Shown here: in pieces, positions 47,106-56,024 of the stretch
Numbering within the stretch: the stretch's first letter is position 1
How the letters are laid out: each line of letters opens with the position of its first letter
Assembly (NCBI GenBank): GCA_963719485.1
Contig: OY970387.1
Coordinates: 1,426,001 to 1,490,000 of the forward strand
DNA: 64,000 nucleotides
From: Bog-473 sp963719485
GTDB taxonomy: Bacteria; Actinomycetota; Acidimicrobiia; Acidimicrobiales; RAAP-2
Direction of reading: 5' to 3'
Program-made: the position numbers and the translations under genes
Notes under the pieces: model-generated
Databases searched by the model: none
Told to the model about the DNA's origin: nothing
What the model saw: the letters and a program-made list of their open reading frames with translations, nothing else

Positions 47106-48548
47106 GTGAAGGAAGCCTGCGGTGTCTTCGGGGTCTACGCGCCCGGGATGAGGGTGGCCAACCTCACCTTCGATGGTCTGTTCGCCCTGCAGCACCGCGG
47201 GCAGGAGTCGGCCGGCATGGCGGTGAGCGACGGTGACACGGTCACCGTGGTCAAGGACATGGGCCTGGTCACCACCGTGTTCGACGAGCGCACCCTGTCG
47301 GGGCTCGAGGGACATCTCGCCATCGGTCACACCCGCTACTCCACGCACGGCTCCTCCGACTGGGCCGGGGCCCAGCCGGTCTACCGCCCCGTCGGACGCG
47401 CCGGATTCGCGCTCGGGCACAACGGCAACCTGACCAACACGACGGCGCTGGCCGAGAAGGCCGGGATGCTGCCGGGGTCGATCGCCACCGACAGCGACGT
47501 GGTGGCCGAACTGTTGATGCAGTCCTTCCCCGAGACCGAGGACCTCGCCACCGCGCTGCAGGCGGTGCTGCCGATCCTCGAGGGTGCGTACTCGTTCGTC
47601 CTCATGACCTCCGAGCGGCTGTTCGGCGTGCGCGACCCGTTCGGTTTCCGCCCGCTCTGCCTGGGGCGGCTCGGCCCGGCCGACGCGCCCAAGGGATGGG
47701 TGCTCGCCTCCGAGACCCCCGCGCTGAGCGTTATCGGGGCCACCTTCGTGCGCGAAGTGGCGCCGGGCGAGATGGTCGTGGTCGACGCGGACGGTCCCGT
47801 CAGCATCGAGATCCCGTGGCTGCGCGATGTGGAGCCGCGGCTGTGCATCTTCGAGTTCGCCTACATCGCGCGACCCGACAGCCACCTCTACGGCCGGGAG
47901 GTCCACGAGACGCGCTGCCGCATGGGCGAGCTGCTGGCGCTGCAGGCGCCGGCCGAGGCCGACATGGTGATGGGGGTGCCCGAGTCGGGGGTCCCCGCGG
48001 CCGAGGGCTTCGCCCGGGCCAGCGGCATCCCCTACGGGCAGGGCCTGGTCAAGAACCGCTACATCGGTCGCTCCTTCATCGCGCCCGACCAGGGGGCGCG
48101 GGCGGACGCGGTGCGGCGCAAGCTGAATCCGTTGGCCGACACCATCTCGGGCAAGCGGCTGGTGGTGGTGGACGATTCCATCGTGCGGGGCACGACGCAG
48201 CGCTCGGTCATCCGCATGCTGCGCGAGGCGGGCGCGGCCGAGGTCCATCTCCGCATCTCGTCGCCGCCCTGGCGTTGGCCCTGCTTCTACGGGATCGACA
48301 CCCCGTCGCACGAGGAGCTGCTGGCGACCGATCACACCGTCGAGGACATGGCGCGCGTGCTCGGCGCGGACTCGCTGGCCTACATCACCATCGACAACCT
48401 GAAGGCGGCCATCGGCGCCGACGGCGGTTTCTGCGACGCCTGCTTCACCGGCGACTATCCGACTCCCGTCCCGGCGTCCGTCACGCTCAGGCGACCAGAG
48501 CCGGTGACGGCCACCACCGCCCACCAGGGCGCGCTCCCCGGGGTCTGA
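47106..48548 (+). CDS. purF: Amidophosphoribosyltransferase
   Basis: The 480-residue enzyme starts the pathway from PRPP and glutamine. The N-terminal nucleophile Cys (KEACGVFGVYAPG) would be exposed by propeptide removal. FALQHRGQESAGM and IGHTRYSTHG form the glutaminase, and VVVDDSIVRGTTQ is the PRPP loop. GTG starts 20 bases after purL. Confidence 0.96.
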   Translation: MKEACGVFGVYAPGMRVANLTFDGLFALQHRGQESAGMAVSDGDTVTVVKDMGLVTTVFDERTLSGLEGHLAIGHTRYSTHGSSDWAGAQPVYRPVGRAGFALGHNGNLTNTTALAEKAGMLPGSIATDSDVVAELLMQSFPETEDLATALQAVLPILEGAYSFVLMTSERLFGVRDPFGFRPLCLGRLGPADAPKGWVLASETPALSVIGATFVREVAPGEMVVVDADGPVSIEIPWLRDVEPRLCIFEFAYIARPDSHLYGREVHETRCRMGELLALQAPAEADMVMGVPESGVPAAEGFARASGIPYGQGLVKNRYIGRSFIAPDQGARADAVRRKLNPLADTISGKRLVVVDDSIVRGTTQRSVIRMLREAGAAEVHLRISSPPWRWPCFYGIDTPSHEELLATDHTVEDMARVLGADSLAYITIDNLKAAIGADGGFCDACFTGDYPTPVPASVTLRRPEPVTATTAHQGALPGV

Positions 48549-48554
48549 CCGGTC

Positions 48555-49572
48555 GTGGGAGAGGGCGGCGCCACCTACGCCGGCGCCGGCGTCGACATCG
48601 CGGCCGGTGACGCCGCCGTCGAGCGCATGCGCGACCTGGTGCTGGGCATCGGGGGGTTCGGCGGCCAGTTCCCGCTCGACATCGCCCGCTTCCGCGCGCC
48701 GGTCCTGGTGGCCTCGACCGATGGGGTGGGCACCAAGATGGTCGTCGCCCGCGACACCGGTCGCTACGACACGGTCGGCATCGACCTGGTCGCCATGTGC
48801 GTCGACGACCTGGTGTGCGTGGGCGCCGAGCCGCTCTTCATGCTCGACTACATCGCCACGGGCAAGGTCGACCCCGACCAGGTGGCCACCGTGGTGGCGG
48901 GGGTGCACGAGGGCTGCCGCCAGGCCGGCTGCGCGCTGATCGGCGGCGAGACGGCCGAGCACGCCGGCGTCATGCCGCGCGACGAGCTCGATCTGGCCGG
49001 CTTCGCGGTGGGCGTCGTGGAGCAGGGGACCCAGCTCGGCCCCGAGCGGGTGCGAGTGGGTGACGCCATCGTCGGGCTGGCGTCGCCGGGGTTGCGCTCC
49101 AACGGCTACACGCTGGCCCGCCACGTGCTCCTCGAGCGCGGCGGGGCTCGAGCTGGGCGATCCCGCCTGGGCGGGGGCCGAGCACAGCGTGGCCGACGAG
49201 CTGCTGCGCCCGTCGGTGATCTACGCGCCGGCCGTGCTCGCGCTGCGCGGCGCCGTGGGTGGCGCGTTGCACGCGTGTGCGCACATCACGGGGGGCGGGA
49301 TTGTGGGCAACCTCCCCCGCGCCCTGCCCGACGACCTCGGCGCGGCGCTGCAGCGGTCGGCCTGGGAGGAGCCGCCGGTCTTCGGGGAGATCCAGCGGCT
49401 GGGGCCGGTGGCCGAGGACGAGATGGACCGGGTGTTCAACCGCGGCGTCGGCATGGCGCTGGTGCTCGACGCCGGCGCCACCGCCGAGGCGTTGCGTGCC
49501 CTGGAGGTGGCCGGGCAGGCGGCCTCGGTCATCGGGGAGGTCGTGGCGGGCAGCGGGATCCTCTTCGCGTGA
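48555..49572 (+). CDS. purM: AIR synthetase PurM, with a frameshift
   Basis: The first frame (GTG 48555) shows YAGAGVDIAAGD, VASTDGVGTKMVVARDTG and ALIGGETAEHAGVMP, then leaves the correct frame at a run of four G (49143-49146). The correct continuation (LELGDPAWAGAEHSV, ACAHITGGGIVGNLPR, FNRGVGMALVLD) is in the +1 frame to 49572. One extra G explains the break. The stop overlaps the pyrE GTG. Confidence 0.9.
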
Positions 49573-50129
49573 GCGGAGCGGACGACTTCGCCGCTCTGCG
49601 GGACCATCTGCTGGCGCACTCGGTCAAGACCGGCGACTTCACGCTGAAATCCGGGCGCAAGAGCAGCTGGTTCATCGACTCCAAGCAGACGGTGTGCCGG
49701 CCCGAGGCCATGGTGCTGGTGGCCGACGCCGTCCTCTCGGTGGTCCCGGCCGATGCGACGGCGATCGGCGGGCTCACCATGGGCGCCGACCCCGTCGCCT
49801 TCGTGACCGCCGGCGTGGCGGCGACGCGGGGACGTCCGCTGAAGGCCTTCAGCGTGCGCAAGGAGGCCAAGGACCACGGTGGGGGCGGTCGCATCGCCGG
49901 CGCGCTCGACCCGGGCGACAAGGTGGTGGTCACCGAGGACACCGTGACCCGCGGGACGTCGTTGCTCGAGGCGGCCCATGCGGTGCAGGAGGCCGGCGCC
50001 GAGGTCGTGCTGCTCGTCGCACTGGTCGACCGGGGCGGCACGGTCGAGGCCATGGCGGCCGCCGAGGGCATCCCGTTCCGCGCCATCCTGACCGCACCCG
50101 ACCTCGGGTTTCCCTACGAGGGGGCCTGA
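49569..50129 (+). CDS. pyrE: Orotate phosphoribosyltransferase
   Basis: The 186-residue enzyme of pyrimidine synthesis has the PRPP motif VVVTEDTVTRGTSLLEA, FSVRKEAKDHG and FTLKSGRKSSWFIDSK. GTG overlaps the purM stop (GTGA), tying pyrimidine to purine gene expression. It is the last gene of the second purine block. Confidence 0.95.
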   Translation: MSGADDFAALRDHLLAHSVKTGDFTLKSGRKSSWFIDSKQTVCRPEAMVLVADAVLSVVPADATAIGGLTMGADPVAFVTAGVAATRGRPLKAFSVRKEAKDHGGGGRIAGALDPGDKVVVTEDTVTRGTSLLEAAHAVQEAGAEVVLLVALVDRGGTVEAMAAAEGIPFRAILTAPDLGFPYEGA

Positions 50130-50194
50130 GGGGATCCCCGCGTCAGCCCAGGTCGTTCCCTAGTCTGCACGCAGTTCGACGCAGGAGGCGCGGC

Positions 50195-52480
50195 ATGGCG
50201 AGGGGTTCACACGGCAGGACCGGGAGTCGCCACACGGGCCGGGTGACGGCAGCGAAGGTGCGCCGCGGTGCGGTGCTCGCCGTCGACGGCGTGCTGGTCG
50301 TCGGTGCCGGCGCGCTCGGTGGCCTCTTCGCCGCGGGCCCGGCCTCGGCCGCCGCGCCGGCGCCCGGCTGGACCGGGTCGCAGACACCGCCCCCCACCGG
50401 CGCGGATGCGCCGGCGCCGAACGCCAACGCCACCTGGGACGCCATCTCGTGCGCCTCAGCGGTGCTCTGCGTCGCGGACGGCTCGTACTCGGGCACGGCA
50501 GATCACCCCCTCCTCGGAGTCAAGGCAAACGGGACGTGGACCGTCGCCGAGGCGCCGCTGCCCGCGAATGCGGACACCGCCTCTCCGTCGCGTATGACCT
50601 CGGTCTCGTGCGGCGCCGACGGCCTGTGCGTGGCGACGGGCTGGTACGAGGACGCGGGCGCCCGTGAACACGGCCTCATCGAGACTCTGTCCGGCGGCCA
50701 CTGGACGCCCATGGATGCCCCGCTCCCGGCCGACGCGCGGACCGGCTCGGGCTTCGGTTCGTTCCTCAAGTCAGTCGACTGCGCGACGGCGCAGAGCTGT
50801 GTCGCCGTCGGCTTCTACGAGGGGACCACCGGCAGTGGGGGGGAGTTCGGCCTGATCGACACCGAGACCGGGGGCGTGTGGAGCGCCCAGCCCGCCCCGC
50901 AACCTGCGGACGCCGCAGCCAACCAGGACGTGGCCGTCTCGAGCGTCTCGTGCCCGAGTCTCGGGCCGTGCATGGCGACCGGGACCTATTTCAACGGCAG
51001 TGACAGCCCGCAGGGCATCCTCTTCGCCCAGGGCGCGGGCGGAGGCTGGTCCGCCGAGGCCGCACCGCTCCCCGCGGGTTCGGCGAGCGGCACCGACGAG
51101 TTCAGCATTCTGGGGTCCATTTCCTGCGCAGCGGGGAACTGCGAGGCCGTGGGCGTGGTGGTGGACTCGGCGCAGCGGGAACATGGGCTGCTCGAGCAGC
51201 TCGCCGGCGGATCGTGGACTCCGGCCCTGGCGCCGGAACCGGCCAACGCCGGGTCCGGCACGGACCAGTTCGGCAGCCTCATGAGCGTGTCGTGCACGTT
51301 CGACGCCGTCTGCAACGCGGTGGGCGAATACGGGGCCGGCGGGACCGATCGCCCGCTGATCGACACGATCACCGGTGCGCAGATCACCGCGACGGAGGGT
51401 CCGCAGCCGGCCGATGCGGCGACGGGTAGCAACGTCTCTGCGGCGCTCAATGCGGTCTCGTGCCTGTCGGGATCGGAGTGCGCCGCGGTCGGCACCTACC
51501 GCAACGCCACCAACTCGGGGTTCAACGTCGCCCTCGTGGACTCGTCGTCGGCCGGAGCCTGGAGCGCGCCGACGGTGCCCATGCCCGGGAACGCCGGAAC
51601 AGGCTCGACCGCGAGCTCCATCCTCAACGCGGTGAGTTGCTCGTCGCGCGGTGCGTGCGAGGCGGTCGGGAATTACAACGACGCCTCGAGCAACGGGTTC
51701 GGCCTCAACGACACCGAGATCCCGGCGGAGGGCTACTGGTCGGTGGCCTCCGACGGCGGGATCTTCAACTACGGCACCAGCGCGCCCTTCCACGGCTCCC
51801 GGGGCGGCCAGCCCATCAACGCCCCGATGGTGGGCATGGCGGCGACGCCCGGCGGCGGGGGTTACTGGGAGGTGGGCTCCGACGGCGGGATCTTCAGCTA
51901 CGGCAACGCCGTGTTCCACGGCTCCACCGGCGGCCTGCGGCTCAACGCACCGATCGTCGGCATGGCGGCCACGCCGGACGGAGGCGGCTACTGGCTGGTG
52001 GCGTCCGACGGCGGGATCTTCAACTACGGCGACGCCGGGTTCGGCGGCTCGGCGGGGTCCATCCACCTCAACAAGCCCATCGTCGGCATGGCGGCCACTC
52101 CCGACGGGCACGGCTACTGGCTCGTGGCCTCCGACGGCGGCATCTTCAGCTACGGCGATGCCACCTTCTTCGGCTCACGGGGCGGGCAGCCGCTGAACGA
52201 GCCGATTGTCGGCATGGCCTCGAGCGCCTCGGGCCTCGGCTACTGGCTGGTGGCCTCCGACGGCGGCATCTTCAGCTACGGCGACGCCACCTTCTTGGGC
52301 TCACGCGGCGGCCAGCCGCTCAACAAGCCGATCGTGGCGATGATGAGCACCTTCGACGGCGGGGGCTACTGGCTGGTGGCCGCCGACGGGGGCATCTTCA
52401 GCTACGGCGACACCGGCTTCTACGGCTCGGCGGGCAGCCTCGTCCTCAACGCACCCGTGGTGAACGGCACGCCGAGCTGA
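50195..52480 (+). CDS. Secreted two-propeller-like protein: Cys-pair repeats plus six GYWLV/DGGIF repeats
   Basis: The 761-residue protein starts at ATG after GCAGGAGG. A long signal region ends near AAGPASAAA. Residues about 65-510 hold eight copies of a motif of the form SVSCxxxxxC-xAVGxY, each with a Cys pair (SCASAVLC, SCGADGLC, DCATAQSC, SCPSLGPC and so on), followed by a W-containing strand. Residues about 510-760 are six 42-residue GYWLVASDGGIFSYG repeats like those at 31558 and 33224. Both halves look like beta-propellers. A surface or extracellular binding role is inferred; no enzyme motif is visible. Confidence 0.8.
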   Translation: MARGSHGRTGSRHTGRVTAAKVRRGAVLAVDGVLVVGAGALGGLFAAGPASAAAPAPGWTGSQTPPPTGADAPAPNANATWDAISCASAVLCVADGSYSGTADHPLLGVKANGTWTVAEAPLPANADTASPSRMTSVSCGADGLCVATGWYEDAGAREHGLIETLSGGHWTPMDAPLPADARTGSGFGSFLKSVDCATAQSCVAVGFYEGTTGSGGEFGLIDTETGGVWSAQPAPQPADAAANQDVAVSSVSCPSLGPCMATGTYFNGSDSPQGILFAQGAGGGWSAEAAPLPAGSASGTDEFSILGSISCAAGNCEAVGVVVDSAQREHGLLEQLAGGSWTPALAPEPANAGSGTDQFGSLMSVSCTFDAVCNAVGEYGAGGTDRPLIDTITGAQITATEGPQPADAATGSNVSAALNAVSCLSGSECAAVGTYRNATNSGFNVALVDSSSAGAWSAPTVPMPGNAGTGSTASSILNAVSCSSRGACEAVGNYNDASSNGFGLNDTEIPAEGYWSVASDGGIFNYGTSAPFHGSRGGQPINAPMVGMAATPGGGGYWEVGSDGGIFSYGNAVFHGSTGGLRLNAPIVGMAATPDGGGYWLVASDGGIFNYGDAGFGGSAGSIHLNKPIVGMAATPDGHGYWLVASDGGIFSYGDATFFGSRGGQPLNEPIVGMASSASGLGYWLVASDGGIFSYGDATFLGSRGGQPLNKPIVAMMSTFDGGGYWLVAADGGIFSYGDTGFYGSAGSLVLNAPVVNGTPS

Positions 52481-52484
52481 GCCG

Positions 52485-52502
52485 GCCCGCCGTCGGGCGG
52501 GC
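52485..52502 (+). terminator. Hairpin after the repeat protein
   Basis: GCCCGCC-GTCG-GGCGGGC forms a perfect 7-bp stem just after the stop at 52480. There is no T run, as is common for actinobacterial terminators. It is symmetric, so it could also serve the cyclase gene on the other strand. Confidence 0.5.
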
Positions 52503-52506
52503 GCCT

Positions 52507-52551
52507 CGTGTGGGGAAAGCCCGTGTGGGGAAAGCTCGTGTGGGGGAATCA
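52507..52551. repeat. Three copies of a 15-base unit
   Basis: CGTGTGGGGAAAGC plus C or T occurs twice, and a diverged third copy runs into the end of the cyclase gene. It is intergenic on the plus strand. Confidence 0.85.
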
Positions 52552-53442
52552 GAACAGGGCGATCGGGTTGACCGGCGACGCCGTGCCGCGGCGGAGCACC
52601 AGCGGCGCCACGGTGAAGAGGAACTCCCAGCGCGCCTCCTCGGCACAGGCGGCCGCCAGCATCTCGAGGTCGAGGTTGTCCATGAGATGGACGCCCATGG
52701 CCACGATCGCCACGGTGTGGATGGGCATGCCCACCCCCGCGACCCGCGACGGCAGCACGTCGGAGACGCCGTCGCTGCCCAGGGTGGCCACGTCACGCCT
52801 CCGGAGCCAGGGCAGGCACGATGCGTCGAGGCCGGCCGCCAGGCTGCCGGCGTCCCACGCGCCGTGCTCGTTGCGCCAGTGCCAGCGCCCCGTGCGGACC
52901 AGGAGGGCGTCGCCCGGTCGCACGGTGAGGCCCGCCTTCTCCTCGGCGGCCTCGAGGTCCTCGGGGAACACGGGCTCGCCGGGCTCGAGCGCGTGGGCGC
53001 CGCGCAGCGCCGGGATGTCGAGCAGCACGCCCCGGGTGACGATGCCGGAGCGCAGGCGGTGGATGCCCAGCTTGGTGGCGCCGTGCGCGGTCACCGCCTC
53101 GGCCGGGTAGCCGTTGTACAGCCGCCCCTCGTGGAAGATGTGGCACAGCGCGTCGAGGTGGCTCGTGGCGAAGCCGTGCGGCGCAATGGCGAAGTAGTCG
53201 GCCCCCATGCCCTCGGTGAAGGTGCCCGTCATGTGGTGCGCCACCGGGGAGGGATTGTCCGCCGACGGCACCGTGTCGAGGGCGCGTGCGCACGACACGG
53301 ACCGGCCGGTGCGCACCGTCGCCGCCGCGGCGGCCGTGACCGCGGGCGTGATCAGGTTGAGCGCGCCCAGTTGGTCGTCGTCGCCCCAGCGCCCCCAGTT
53401 GGAGAGGGTTTCGTGGAAGGCGAGGACGTCGGCGGCGGTCAT
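52549..53442 (-). CDS. Cyclase/kynurenine formamidase-family hydrolase
   Basis: The 297-residue protein has the metal motif HGFATSHLDALCHIF (H-x5-H-x-D-x3-H), DALLVRTGRWHWRNEHGAW and GMPIHTVAIVAMGVHLMDN. The family hydrolyses amide or cyclic ester bonds using Zn or Mn. ATG 53442 is chosen; a GTG five codons upstream is possible. It is the first gene of the catabolic-looking cluster, divergent from the Ddn-like gene. Confidence 0.83.
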   Translation of the reverse strand: MTAADVLAFHETLSNWGRWGDDDQLGALNLITPAVTAAAAATVRTGRSVSCARALDTVPSADNPSPVAHHMTGTFTEGMGADYFAIAPHGFATSHLDALCHIFHEGRLYNGYPAEAVTAHGATKLGIHRLRSGIVTRGVLLDIPALRGAHALEPGEPVFPEDLEAAEEKAGLTVRPGDALLVRTGRWHWRNEHGAWDAGSLAAGLDASCLPWLRRRDVATLGSDGVSDVLPSRVAGVGMPIHTVAIVAMGVHLMDNLDLEMLAAACAEEARWEFLFTVAPLVLRRGTASPVNPIALF

Positions 53443-53493
53443 GGGGTCGCGGGGCACGGTCGGACAGTAGCCCGGCACCCCTACGATCGGGCC

Positions 53494-53946
53494 ATGTCCA
53501 CACTGCAAGGTGACTACGAACCGAGCCCATGGGATTGGGTCCGCGACCAGGTGGCCGAGTACGAGGCTTCCGGGGGCGAGCGGGCCAACACGCTGCGCGA
53601 CACGGGGCTCCCGATCATCGTGGTGGCGACGCGGGGCGCCAAGAGCGGCAAGGTCCGCAAGAACCCGCTCATGCGGGTCGAGCACGACGGTGCCTATGCG
53701 CTCGTCGCCTCCAAGGGCGGCATGCCCGAGAACCCCGAGTGGTACCACAACCTGGTGACCCATCCGGACGAGGTGACGATTCAGGACGGGCCCGAGCCGG
53801 TCGCCGTCTCGGTGCGCGAGTTGGAGGGCGACGAGCGGGCGACCTGGTGGGAGCGCTCGGTGGCGGCCTACCCGGACTACGCCGAGTACCAGCGGAACAC
53901 GGAACGGCTGATCCCGGTGTTCCTCGCCACCCCGAAGGACGCCTGA
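53494..53946 (+). CDS. Deazaflavin (F420)-dependent nitroreductase family protein
   Basis: The 150-residue protein has the Ddn-type core VVATRGAKSGKVRKNPLMRV and VASKGGMPENPEWYHNLVTH. These proteins bind F420 and reduce quinones or nitro compounds. It is only about 50 bases from the divergent cyclase gene, so the two may share a regulatory region. The substrate is unknown. Confidence 0.85.
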   Translation: MSTLQGDYEPSPWDWVRDQVAEYEASGGERANTLRDTGLPIIVVATRGAKSGKVRKNPLMRVEHDGAYALVASKGGMPENPEWYHNLVTHPDEVTIQDGPEPVAVSVRELEGDERATWWERSVAAYPDYAEYQRNTERLIPVFLATPKDA

Positions 53947-53967
53947 CCGCCGGCTCGCTGCGGGATT

Positions 53968-55059
53968 TCAGCGGGCGCGGGCGAAGGCCTGCACCATGGC
54001 GGCCCGCCACGGGACGAGATTGGGTTCGCGCGCGAGCGGCGTCTTGCCGAGGCGCACGACGATCAGGTCGAGGGCGGGACAGATGGTGATGGACTGGCCC
54101 TCGTAGCCCGAGGCGCGGAAGGTGCCGAGTGGGTCCAGGGTCTCGAGCGTGTCGCCGCGCCTGCCCCACCAATGGGCGCCGTAGGGGCTGGGGTCCTCCG
54201 GGTCCTCCGGGTCGTCCATCGACACCATGGTGCGGGCAGAGTCCACCCAGCCCGGCGGCAGGAGTCGGGTGCCGTCCCACATGCCGTCGCGCAGGTAGAG
54301 CAGGCCGAAGCGGGCGTAGTCACGCGCCGTGGTCCGGACGTAGGAGGAGGCCACCCAGGTGCCGGCCTCGTCGAACTCCGGATCGGCGCTCTTCATGCCG
54401 ATGGGCCCGAAGAGCCGGCCGTGCAGGAAGCGGGCGTAGGCCTCGCCCGGACCCACCGTGCGGGCGACGACTCCCGAGATGATGTTCGAGGTCCCCGACG
54501 AGTAGTTGAAGCGCGTCCCCGGCGGCGCCGCCAGCGGGCGGTCGGCGGCGAAGTGCGCCATGTCGGACTGCCCCTCCCCGAAGAGCATGTGCATCACGTC
54601 CGAGATCCGGTCGTCGACGTAGTCCTCCACGAAGGCGAGCCCGTCGCGCATGGCGAGCAGCTGGCGCAGCGTGATGGCGTGGCGGGGGTCCTTCGGGTCC
54701 GCCCATTCGGGCACGGCGGCCGGCGTGTCGAGGTCGAGGCGGGCGTCTCCGACCAGCAGGCCGACGACCGCGTGCAGCATCGACTTGGCCATCGACCAGC
54801 TGAGCAGCGGCGTCTCGGCCGTCACCGCCGTGGGTGGGCGGTCGAAATGCTCGAGCGCACCCTGGTAGCGCTCGGCCACGACCCGCCCGCCGTGCACCAC
54901 GAGCACGGCGAACGTCTCGGCGAGCGGTCCCTCGTCGTCGAAGACCTCGTCGAGCAGCGGGTCCAGGTCGACACCACGCGGGAGCTCGCCCTCGGGCCAG
55001 CGCTCGGTCGGCCAGTCCACGCCGACGGGCTGGGGCGGCAGCGCGACGAAGTCGCTCAC
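53968..55059 (-). CDS. Serine hydrolase (beta-lactamase/esterase family)
   Basis: The 363-residue protein has the class C-type SxxK in LLSWSMAKSMLHAV and the Tyr motif NYSSGTSNI. GHWW-type elements appear as AHWWGRRGD. No signal peptide is seen, so it is probably a cytoplasmic esterase rather than a beta-lactamase. GTG 55059 overlaps the stop of the upstream epoxide hydrolase-like gene (GTGTGA), so they are coupled. Confidence 0.85.
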   Translation of the reverse strand: MSDFVALPPQPVGVDWPTERWPEGELPRGVDLDPLLDEVFDDEGPLAETFAVLVVHGGRVVAERYQGALEHFDRPPTAVTAETPLLSWSMAKSMLHAVVGLLVGDARLDLDTPAAVPEWADPKDPRHAITLRQLLAMRDGLAFVEDYVDDRISDVMHMLFGEGQSDMAHFAADRPLAAPPGTRFNYSSGTSNIISGVVARTVGPGEAYARFLHGRLFGPIGMKSADPEFDEAGTWVASSYVRTTARDYARFGLLYLRDGMWDGTRLLPPGWVDSARTMVSMDDPEDPEDPSPYGAHWWGRRGDTLETLDPLGTFRASGYEGQSITICPALDLIVVRLGKTPLAREPNLVPWRAAMVQAFARAR

Positions 55060-56024
55060 ACGGAGGCGAGGAACGACAGCAGGGCCGCGTTGGTCTCGAC
55101 CGGGCGCTCCTGTTGCACCCAGTGGCCGGCCCCGTCGATCACGGTGGCACCGCGGAAGTCGGGCATCACCTCGGTCATTTCTTCGATCGCGCCCGGCATC
55201 ATGGTGTTCACCGGGTCGAGCGAGCCGGTGATGAAGCCGGTCGGCATGGTGTAGATGGACGGCGGGATGTCCTTGGAGCGCTCCCAGTTGGCGTCCATGT
55301 TGCGGTAGAAGCTGACGGGTCCGAAGAAACCGCTCTTCTTGAAGGCCGCGGCGTACACGTCGACGTCCTCCTCGGTGAGCCAACCGGGGAGCACCTCGGG
55401 GGCCGGGGACAGCATGTCCATGAACCGGGTGCCCTCGCGGGGAAGGTCGGGGAGTGCAGTGCCACTGGCCATCCCCTCGCCGCCGGCCGAGTAGAGCATG
55501 GTGCGCAGGAACAGGCGCGGGTCCGCTTCGAACTCCGCCTCGGGCGGGCCGACCTGCTGGAAGTAGAGCATGTAGAAGAATTTGCCCTCGAAGATCGCCT
55601 CGAAGATCTGGGTCGGCGGCGCGGGTGCGTTGGAGTACGGGACGCTCATGTTGCAGAGCGACCCGACGCGTGCGGGATGGAGGCGGCCCATCTCCCAGAC
55701 GACCATGGCCCCCCAGTCGTGGCCGACGAAGGCCGCCTGGTCGTAGCCGTAGTGGTCGAGCAGCCCGGCCAGGTCGCCGGTCAGCTTGTCGGAGCCGTAG
55801 TCGGCGACCGCGGTCGGACGCGCGCTCCCGCCGTAGCCGCGCAGGTCCGGCGCGTGGGCGCGGTAGCCGGCGTCGGCCAGCGCGCCGAGCTGGTGGCGCC
55901 ACGAGTACCAGATCTCCGGGAAGCCGTGGCAGAGGAAGACGGGTGGGCCCTCGGCCGGCCCGGCCACCGCCACGTGCAGCTCGATCCCGTTCGTCGGCAC
56001 CTGCTCGTGTGCGACCTCAGCCAT
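55056..56024 (-). CDS. Alpha/beta hydrolase, epoxide hydrolase-like
   Basis: The 322-residue protein has LCHGFPEIWYSWRHQL (oxyanion HGxP), nucleophile Asp in FVGHDWGAMVVWEM and His in VIDGAGHWVQQERP. Asp as nucleophile points to epoxide hydrolase or haloalkane dehalogenase activity. Its ATG overlaps the end of the LLM oxidoreductase gene by eight bases. Confidence 0.88.
   Translation of the reverse strand: MAEVAHEQVPTNGIELHVAVAGPAEGPPVFLCHGFPEIWYSWRHQLGALADAGYRAHAPDLRGYGGSARPTAVADYGSDKLTGDLAGLLDHYGYDQAAFVGHDWGAMVVWEMGRLHPARVGSLCNMSVPYSNAPAPPTQIFEAIFEGKFFYMLYFQQVGPPEAEFEADPRLFLRTMLYSAGGEGMASGTALPDLPREGTRFMDMLSPAPEVLPGWLTEEDVDVYAAAFKKSGFFGPVSFYRNMDANWERSKDIPPSIYTMPTGFITGSLDPVNTMMPGAIEEMTEVMPDFRGATVIDGAGHWVQQERPVETNAALLSFLASV

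Noticed and set aside
46380..49124. A 914-codon open frame antisense to purL, purF and purM
   Set aside because: High GC leaves the opposite strand free of stops. The plus strand encodes clear enzymes and the antisense product is low-complexity.
53968..55059. Beta-lactamase
   Set aside because: There is an SxxK and a Tyr motif but no signal peptide, and coupling to an epoxide hydrolase favours an esterase.
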